A stretch of 46,610 nt of DNA from Phycisphaerales bacterium (GTDB lineage: Bacteria > Planctomycetota > Phycisphaerae > UBA1845 > Fen-1342). The translations under genes and the position numbers were made by a program. Shown here in pieces: positions 41,703 to 46,610 of this stretch. A model generated the notes under the pieces. That model was not told the DNA's origin, did no database searches, and saw only the letters and a program-made list of their open reading frames with translations. The number at the start of each line of letters is the position of its first letter. The stretch's first letter is position 1. The stretch lies in contig PMMM01000037.1 in NCBI GenBank assembly GCA_003162245.1, positions 1-46,610 on the forward strand. The letters run 5' to 3'.

Positions 41703-41788
41703 GCTCACATTTGCGCGCCCCCCTCCGCGGCCTGCAACCCCCGCCCGACGCGCGACTTGCGCCGCTCCACGCCGCTCTGACTTCCGCG

Positions 41789-41810
41789 CATCTTTTTCTG
41801 TCGCTCAACA
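41789..41810 (-). repeat. Right terminal inverted repeat
   Basis: Read inward from 41810 it is TGTTGAGCGACAGAAAAAGA then TG. It matches the left end at 17 of 22 positions. Confidence 0.65.
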
Positions 41811-41813
41811 GCC

Positions 41814-41843
41814 GTGACACCGGCCCGCCTGTTTGGGTATCAT
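41814..41843 (+). promoter_or_regulatory. Host promoter adjoining the right end
   Basis: GTGACA (41814-41819, 5 of 6), an 18-nt spacer and TATCAT (41838-41843, 5 of 6). It begins 3 nt outside the element and would drive the gene at 41968. Confidence 0.5.
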
Positions 41844-41967
41844 CGGGCCGCCGGACCTGTGAAGACGCGCCCGGTTCGCGGACACCGGGCCGGTCGATGG
41901 CGCCCGCGGTCGTCGGGCCGGACGCGCTTACGAGGTGTGACTCAGGAAGGTCGAACGGAACCCCACG

Positions 41968-42633
41968 ATGCCAATCCAGTTTTGCTGCACGAGTTGCGGA
42001 CAGCCGATCGAGGTCGACGCGGAGCACGCCGGGAAAACCGCCGCGTGTCCGTATTGCCAGCACGTGATCAGCGTCCCGACCGAGTCGACGTACCATCCCG
42101 ATGCCGCCGTGACGGCCCGCCCGGCTGCGACTCCGCTGCCCGCCTCGGGCTACGGCCGCGAGCTTTCGGGACCGCCCAGCCCGGTGGCCGGCCCCCCGCC
42201 GCAGCCCCCCACCGCCTGGCCGGGCTCGGAGGCGTCGCTCGAGCCTTCACCCCGGCAGCGTGCCGCTCGGACATTCGGCAATTACGCGCTGGTCTGCACG
42301 GGAATCGCCGTGGCCCTCTTCGCCGCGACTTTCGCAGGCAGCCTTGCGCTGCTCTTGAAACACGGTGCGCCGGGACGTAACTCCCCGTCCCTTCAGGACA
42401 TAATGAAGCAGATGGAGGGCACGCCGTCCATGGCGTGGGTGAGCACCGCCAGCTACGCGATGCTGCTTTTCGCCCTCGTCGGTGTGGGGTTGTCCATCAG
42501 CAGTCTGGTGCAGGATCGGCGCGGAAATTGGCGTGCCATCGTCAGCCTGATCGGCAGCGGCGCCCTCCTGCTCTGCAACTGCGGCGGCGCTGTCGTCGCT
42601 TCCCTTATGGGCGTGGGCGCGCCGCCGGCCTGA
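41968..42633 (+). CDS. Zinc-ribbon plus two-helix membrane protein
   Basis: The 221-aa protein starts MPIQFCCTSCGQPIEVDAEH and has a zinc ribbon (CTSCG...CPYCQ, residues 7-31), a long Pro/Ala linker (about 40-98), then hydrophobic helices near 104-125 (LVCTGIAVALFAATFAGSLA), 155-175 and 190-215. Zinc-ribbon-plus-membrane proteins of this kind are common in Planctomycetes, with no known biochemical role. The leader from 41850 to 41967 contains no other gene. Confidence 0.7.
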   Translation: MPIQFCCTSCGQPIEVDAEHAGKTAACPYCQHVISVPTESTYHPDAAVTARPAATPLPASGYGRELSGPPSPVAGPPPQPPTAWPGSEASLEPSPRQRAARTFGNYALVCTGIAVALFAATFAGSLALLLKHGAPGRNSPSLQDIMKQMEGTPSMAWVSTASYAMLLFALVGVGLSISSLVQDRRGNWRAIVSLIGSGALLLCNCGGAVVASLMGVGAPPA

Positions 42634-42650
42634 ATCCCGGCTGCGCGGCG

Positions 42651-42674
42651 CGGACGAAGCTCCCGCCGAGACGG
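42651..42674 (+). repeat. Dispersed repeat, copy 4 (diverged)
   Basis: CGGACGAAGCTCCCGCCGAG then ACGG resembles the copies at 24097, 25583 and 25618, just after a stop codon. Confidence 0.5.
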
Positions 42675-42772
42675 ATTTTCGCCGAATCCATGCGTCGCCC
42701 GCGTCGCCCGGTTGAACTGCGCCAGTGGCGCGCCTACCGTCAACTGCCGAGCCGAGAGCGTAAGGTGTGCCG

Positions 42773-43228
42773 ATGCCCCCTGACGAGGCCATCGCCGCCG
42801 TCGAGAACATAGCATCTCCGAGTTCGCTTTTCACTGCTCGGCGGGCCAATCGTGCCCTGGTGCTCGTGCGCAAGATCACCGCGGACATCGTCGCCCGCTA
42901 CCTGCAACTCGTGGACCTCCGCGCGCAGGCCCGCGCGGCCGCGGACGACGCCGATTCAGATCCGCCGCTGACCCGCGACGACGCCGAGCCCGCGCTGCAA
43001 GCCGAGATCGACCGCGCCGTCGACATCCTCCGCGGCCTCAACCGCGAGTTGCTGGGCATCGGCTGCGTCCTCAAGGACTGGCGCACTGGCCTCGTCGATT
43101 TCCCGGCCGTCTACAAGGGCCGCCGCGTTTGGCTCTGCTGGCGTCTCGGCGAGCCCAGCGTCGCGCATTGGCACGAAATCAGCGAGGGCTTCGCGGCCCG
43201 CCGTGCCATCGCGGCCGACTTCCCGTGA
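42773..43228 (+). CDS. DUF2203 family protein
   Basis: The 151-aa protein starts MPPDEAIAAVENIASPSSLF, with FTARRANRALVLVRKITADI (typical 'FT...AN.lLP.v') and the C-terminal signature LGIGCVLKDWRTGLVDFPAV then YKGRRVWLCWRLGEPSVAHW followed by HEISEGFAAR. That block defines DUF2203. The family is small, soluble and uncharacterised. ATG 42773 is preceded by AAGG at 7 nt; a GTG at 42767 would add two residues. Confidence 0.88.
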   Translation: MPPDEAIAAVENIASPSSLFTARRANRALVLVRKITADIVARYLQLVDLRAQARAAADDADSDPPLTRDDAEPALQAEIDRAVDILRGLNRELLGIGCVLKDWRTGLVDFPAVYKGRRVWLCWRLGEPSVAHWHEISEGFAARRAIAADFP

Positions 43229-43237
43229 CCGCCCTGC

Positions 43238-43903
43238 TCACGCACCGAAATAGTGCGCCCCGACGCGCATCGACACGTGCAGCGCCTTGTCGCACACTGC
43301 CCCGATGACCCCATGGCTGATCCCAATCACCGGCAGCGACGGATGGCGCCGCCACACCAGGCCGTAACCCAGCGCGAGCGCGAATCCGCCGCCGGTTAGC
43401 AGCGGATTCGGCAGGTGGGCCAGCGCGAACAGCCCGGCCGTGAGGTATGGCGCCGCGCGCTCGCCGCACACGAGCCGGAAACGCGGATAGGCGACGCCGA
43501 ACATGATCCCCTGTTGCACGAACCCCCAGACCGGGTACGCCGCCAAGGCGCGCAGAATGTCCCAATTCTGCCGCAAGCCGCCGTGCTTGTGACCGGTTGT
43601 CAGCCACCCCGCCAGGAGCAGCCCCCCCACCGCTCCGACCGTAAGCACGGCGATAGGGAAAGCCGCCCGCTTGTGGTCCGGGCCGCGCGCCAGACCGAAG
43701 ACGCGCCAACCCCGCAACTTGCGCCGCAGCGTGTACCCGACGGTGATCGCGAGGATCAGGCCCGCCGCCAGCACGTCGAGCCAGCGCGGCCGCACGTGCG
43801 GGACGCTCCACATGTACGCCTGGACCGCGGCGACCGGAAAAAGGGCTTCGCAGATCAGTGCGCAGCGGCTGTGCGGCGGGTTTGGTACAGGGACAGCCTG
43901 CAT
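43238..43903 (-). CDS. CPBP-family membrane protein with altered active site
   Basis: The 221-aa protein has six or more hydrophobic segments and the CPBP/Abi layout: motif 1 position reads WGFVQQGIMFG, where active CAAX-type proteases have EExxxR; motif 2 is FALAHLPNPL and motif 3 ISHGVIG. The two histidine motifs are kept but the paired Glu is Gln-Gln, so protease activity is doubtful. ATG 43903 is chosen because upstream codons to 44179 are Arg-rich and unlike a membrane protein. It converges on the DUF2203 gene and is divergent from the sigma gene. Confidence 0.7.
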   Translation of the reverse strand: MQAVPVPNPPHSRCALICEALFPVAAVQAYMWSVPHVRPRWLDVLAAGLILAITVGYTLRRKLRGWRVFGLARGPDHKRAAFPIAVLTVGAVGGLLLAGWLTTGHKHGGLRQNWDILRALAAYPVWGFVQQGIMFGVAYPRFRLVCGERAAPYLTAGLFALAHLPNPLLTGGGFALALGYGLVWRRHPSLPVIGISHGVIGAVCDKALHVSMRVGAHYFGA

Positions 43904-43952
43904 GGTCGGCACAGTGTACCCGCGTCGGCCAGCCGGGCGAGGGCACTTTGCG

Positions 43953-43980
43953 TTGACAGCCCCTTGGGCCCCCGTAGAAT
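43953..43980 (+). promoter_or_regulatory. Strong sigma-70-like promoter of the sigma/kinase pair
   Basis: Consensus TTGACA (43953-43958), a 16-nt spacer and TAGAAT (43975-43980, 5 of 6). The start near 43987 leaves a leader of about 78 nt. Confidence 0.65.
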
Positions 43981-44064
43981 GGAATTGGCCGGTTCCTGGC
44001 ACCGCGCGGCGCGGCCACGCCCGCCGAACAGAGCCCCGGAGTGTCGCGTCCAGGGGAAGCAGCC

Positions 44065-44661
44065 GTGACTGTCGCGGACAACTCAGCCGACCCGCTGGAC
44101 TCCTCCGGGAAGACGCTGCGCGAGTGGATCCCGGATATCTACGGCAAGGCCTACGAACGCGGGCACGCCATGCTGGCACGCTGGTGGGGTGTCGAGCGGC
44201 CGGACACCGCGTCGTTGATCGACCGCGCGGTCTGCAAGCTGCTGCAATGCGCCGGCACGCGCTGTGCCTCGCGCCAGCACGCCCTCAACATCCTCGCTCA
44301 GACCATGCGCTGGGTGCTGATGGACATCCTCAAGTCCGTCGGGGCCAGACCGTTGTCAGAACACCGCGCCTCCCGCCGCGGGCCACGCGCGCTCTCGCTC
44401 GAGATCGTCCCCGAGCCGAGCCAGGCCCAGGACGACTCGTTTCGCTCGCTGCACGAGGCGCTCGAACGGCTCGACGCCATCTCGCCCCGTCTCCGGCAGG
44501 TCATCGAGTTGCGTTTTCTCGTCGGCCTGACGATCGACGAAACCGCCCGCGAGCTGCGCGTGTCCACCACCAGCGTCACGAATGACACTAAGCTGGCCAA
44601 GGCTTGGCTCTTCAGCGAGCTGAACGGGCCTGGCCCTTCGGAGAATCCCTCCCGCGCGTGA
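44065..44661 (+). CDS. ECF-type sigma factor (planctomycete kinase-linked group)
   Basis: The 198-aa protein has a divergent sigma region 2 (YERGHAMLARWWGVERPDTA, ASLIDRAVCKLLQC) and a clear region 4 (LERLDAISPRLRQVIELRFL then VGLTIDETARELRVSTTSVT), as in the TIGR02999-like ECF group, often paired with Ser/Thr kinases in Planctomycetes. GTG 44065 has GGGGAAG upstream; GTG 44041 is an alternative adding eight residues. The kinase ATG follows its stop by 2 nt, so both are made together. Confidence 0.82.
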   Translation: MTVADNSADPLDSSGKTLREWIPDIYGKAYERGHAMLARWWGVERPDTASLIDRAVCKLLQCAGTRCASRQHALNILAQTMRWVLMDILKSVGARPLSEHRASRRGPRALSLEIVPEPSQAQDDSFRSLHEALERLDAISPRLRQVIELRFLVGLTIDETARELRVSTTSVTNDTKLAKAWLFSELNGPGPSENPSRA

Positions 44662-44663
44662 CC

Positions 44664-46535
44664 ATGAACGCCGAACGCTTTCGACAGATCGAGCGCCTCT
44701 TCCACGCGGCCGTCGGCCTGGACGCTGCCGCGCAGGCCGCCCTGTTGGAGCGCGAGGCGAACGCCGATCCGGAGCTGCGCAGCGCGGTGGCCCGGCTGCT
44801 GGAAGCCGAAGTCGAAGAGCGCACGTCCGGCGCGCTCGAGCGCCTCTTCACGCCGGAAATGCCCGACGAGCTGCCGTTGTCCGGCCCGCTCCCCGGGCAG
44901 AGCATCGGCCCCTACCGGCTCGTGCGTGAGCTGGGCCGCGGGGGCGCCGGCGTCGTCTTCGAGGCGGAGCAGTCCACGCCGCGCCGGCGCGTGGCGCTCA
45001 AGCTGTTGCACACGGCGCCGCCCGCGTCCCCGACCCAGCCGGACGAGTTGCTGCACGAGGCCGAGATCCTCGCCCGTCTCAACCATCCCTCGATCGCGAG
45101 CATCTACGCGGCCGGCTACACCGACACCGGGCAGCCCTACCTCGTCATGGAGCTGGTCGAAGGCCAGCGGATCGACAAGTACGCCCGGCGCAGGCCGCGC
45201 GGCGAGCGGCTCCAGCTCTTCCTCAAGATCTGTGACGGCATCGCGTACGCGCACGACAACGGCGTGATTCACCGCGACCTCAAGCCTTCCAACGTACTCG
45301 TAAAGAGCATCCACGGCCCCGCCGCGCCCGCCGAAAACGGCGACGCCACCCTCGTCAAAATCCTCGATTTCGGGCTGGCCAAGTTCGTCGACCCCGAGGC
45401 CACCGGGACCCTCTTCTCCGGCCCGTCGATCGGCTGGGGCACGTTGCCCTACATGAGCCCCGAGCAGCGCCGCGGCGCACGCGTAGACAAACGCACCGAC
45501 GTCTACGCCCTCGGCGTTATGCTCTTCAAGCTCATGACGGACGAGTTGCCGCATCCCGTCGAGGGGTTGGCCCTGCCCGAAGCCTGGTATCGCCTTGAGC
45601 ATGACCGCCCCCGCCGCCCCAGCCAGCTCGATCCGGCCCTCCGCGGCGACCTGGAGACGATCATCCTGGCCGCGATTGCCGACGAGCCCGCGCACCGCTA
45701 CCAGAGCGTCGCCGAGCTGGCGGACGACATTCGCCGCTACCTCTCGGACCGGCCCCTCACCCGGCGTCCGCTCAGCCGGCTCTATGAGCTGCGGAAGTTC
45801 GCGCGCCGCAACCGGATGCTCGCCGCCGTGCTGCTGGCGGTCTTTCTGGGACTGGCGGCGGCGGCTGGCGGCCTGGCCCTGGGCTACAACGCGGCCAAGG
45901 CCGCGCACGAGGCCACCGTGGCCCAGGCGGTGGAGTCCTCCTACGTCCGTCTGCTCAAGAGAATCCGCGTGGAAGAGCGGCTCGTGAAGGCCGCCCGCAC
46001 GCGCGGCCAGCCGCGGCTCTGCGACGCGCCGGCCCTCAAGGACCTCGACGATTTCACGCGCGACGCCGAGACCATCAAGATGATCGCCGGCGCCCGCGAC
46101 GCGACCCGGCTCTTTGCGCAACTGGTGGAGCTGTCCGCCGTGCAGCTCGGCGTCGAGCACTGGTACACGGCGACGCTGCGCGGCTTCTACGGCGAGTGCT
46201 TGACCGACGTGCGACGCCTGCCCGAGGCCCGCGCGCAGCTCGCCCGCAGCTACGATGACTTGCGGGCCGCCCTCGGTCCCAACAACAAGCTCCTGTCGAA
46301 GGCCGTCGTGCGGCTTTACTCCGTCTGCGACGCCGCGGGCGATCACAGTGCAGCTCTCAAGTGGTTTGCAAGCATGCCGTCCGCCGCGGTCCCAGAGGCC
46401 GAGCCGATCCTCCCGACATCGGAAACCAGACCGGGGGCATCTCCAACGGAGACGCAGCCTTCGTCGCCGCCCGCCGCCTCTCAGCCGGAAACGCGGTCGC
46501 CATCGCCGCTCGGCAGCGCACCAGCGCCCCCGTAG
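44664..46535 (+). CDS. Ser/Thr protein kinase with TPR-like C-terminal region
   Basis: The 623-aa protein starts MNAERFRQIERLFHAAVGLD, the helical N-terminus seen in ECF-linked planctomycete kinases. The kinase domain runs about 90-370: glycine loop ELGRGGAGVVFEA, VALK Lys, HRDLKPSNVL, DFGLAKFVD and SPEQRRGARVDKRTDVYALG. One membrane helix (MLAAVLLAVFLGLAAAAGGL) lies near 390-410. The outer part is helical and TPR-like, ending in a Pro/Ser-rich tail. It probably phosphorylates or responds with the adjacent sigma factor. GTG 44658 is an alternative start. Confidence 0.9.
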   Translation: MNAERFRQIERLFHAAVGLDAAAQAALLEREANADPELRSAVARLLEAEVEERTSGALERLFTPEMPDELPLSGPLPGQSIGPYRLVRELGRGGAGVVFEAEQSTPRRRVALKLLHTAPPASPTQPDELLHEAEILARLNHPSIASIYAAGYTDTGQPYLVMELVEGQRIDKYARRRPRGERLQLFLKICDGIAYAHDNGVIHRDLKPSNVLVKSIHGPAAPAENGDATLVKILDFGLAKFVDPEATGTLFSGPSIGWGTLPYMSPEQRRGARVDKRTDVYALGVMLFKLMTDELPHPVEGLALPEAWYRLEHDRPRRPSQLDPALRGDLETIILAAIADEPAHRYQSVAELADDIRRYLSDRPLTRRPLSRLYELRKFARRNRMLAAVLLAVFLGLAAAAGGLALGYNAAKAAHEATVAQAVESSYVRLLKRIRVEERLVKAARTRGQPRLCDAPALKDLDDFTRDAETIKMIAGARDATRLFAQLVELSAVQLGVEHWYTATLRGFYGECLTDVRRLPEARAQLARSYDDLRAALGPNNKLLSKAVVRLYSVCDAAGDHSAALKWFASMPSAAVPEAEPILPTSETRPGASPTETQPSSPPAASQPETRSPSPLGSAPAPP

Positions 46536-46610
46536 CTCTTTCCCCGCCCGCCGTTTGAAATCTGGAATCTCAAATCTGAATCCGAGATCTAATACGCATT
46601 CCGCTTAGTT
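46536..46610. other. Window end, AT-richer tail with short repeats
   Basis: After the kinase stop comes a stretch with repeated AATCT words (GAAATCTGGAATCTCAAATC), perhaps a degenerate short repeat. No gene is seen. Confidence 0.3.

Larger units (their letters stand above)
41441..41788. other. Right-end subterminal region rich in short repeats
   Basis: This 348-nt stretch has no gene. It holds a 16-bp palindrome, TGTCCGCGTG direct repeats (41503 and 41524, 21 nt apart), two near-identical 20-mers and the inverted copy of the left-end 13-mer. It is best read as transposase and repressor binding DNA. Confidence 0.6.
28372..41810. mobile_element. Mu-like transposable element with capsid module (13,439 bp)
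   Basis: The two ends carry imperfect 22-bp inverted repeats beginning TGTT (17 of 22 identical, no gaps). Between them lie a repressor, a Ner/Cro-like HTH gene, MuA- and MuB-type genes, a ClpP-type protease, an HK97-type capsid and a tape-measure-like gene, all leftward except the repressor. Extra shared end motifs lie just inside both ends. Flanking pentamers TCCGC (left) and GCCGT (right) share only CCG, so a clean 5-bp target duplication is not present. No terminase, portal, tail or lysis-enzyme gene is seen. Confidence 0.75.

Noticed and set aside
41961-41970. CGATG at 28316 and 41966 as a target-site duplication placing the right end at 41965
   Set aside because: A single 5-mer match among many candidate pairs is likely by chance, and it would put a host promoter and leader inside the element.
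44298-46346. 682-aa minus-strand frame across the sigma and kinase genes
   Set aside because: Antisense shadow. The plus strand codes for complete sigma and kinase domains.

Overview
The window reads as one contig piece of a high-GC Planctomycetota-like chromosome. That placement is inferred from gene content: a very large Ser/Thr kinase with WD40-like repeats, an ECF sigma/kinase pair, a DUF1080 plus SGNH-hydrolase protein, tiny secreted or membrane proteins, and dispersed GGGCGAGGCTCC-type repeats. No rRNA, tRNA or CRISPR array was seen. High GC gives many long antisense ORFs, which were left out.

Region 1 (1-12 kb): the start of a divergent gene cut by the window edge, a family 2 glycosyltransferase, a REP-associated transposase (RAYT) flanked by 22-bp inverted repeats, a 29-aa membrane peptide, purD, a 1453-aa membrane-anchored kinase, a ribbon-helix-helix protein overlapping a small antisense gene, a transglutaminase-like membrane protein, two small metal-binding proteins (SEC-C and YkgJ), an acidic protein, a small conserved protein, and a FlgM-like gene behind a sigma-28-like promoter.

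Region 2 (12-28.3 kb): a lipid-synthesis operon rpmF-plsX-fabH-fabD-fabG behind a good sigma-70 promoter but without acpP, then a group III phosphofructokinase, a YkgJ protein, an ECF sigma/anti-sigma/secreted STN-domain operon, argF, a DUF1080-SGNH enzyme, a VKOR-DsbA-DsbA fusion, a cyclic 2,3-diphosphoglycerate synthetase-like GTPase on the other strand, and three small membrane proteins.

Region 3 (28372-41810): a 13.4-kb Mu-like transposable element, proposed from 22-bp imperfect terminal inverted repeats that start TGTT at both ends. A rightward repressor faces a leftward early operon (Ner/Cro-like HTH, two unknowns, MuA-type transposase, MuB-type ATPase, an HTH protein, a small membrane protein, an unknown), followed by a capsid module (ClpP-type protease, unknown, HK97-type major capsid, two virion-like proteins, a tape-measure-like protein). 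I see no terminase, portal, tail tube, sheath, baseplate or lysin. The transposase is split by one in-frame UGA three codons before its first catalytic Asp. The element is therefore either a decayed prophage or a minimal transposing, capsid-bearing satellite. This is the most interesting part of the window.

Region 4 (41.8-46.6 kb): host genes resume with a zinc-ribbon membrane protein, a DUF2203 protein, a CPBP-family membrane protein with an altered active site, and an ECF sigma/Ser-Thr kinase pair behind a near-consensus promoter.
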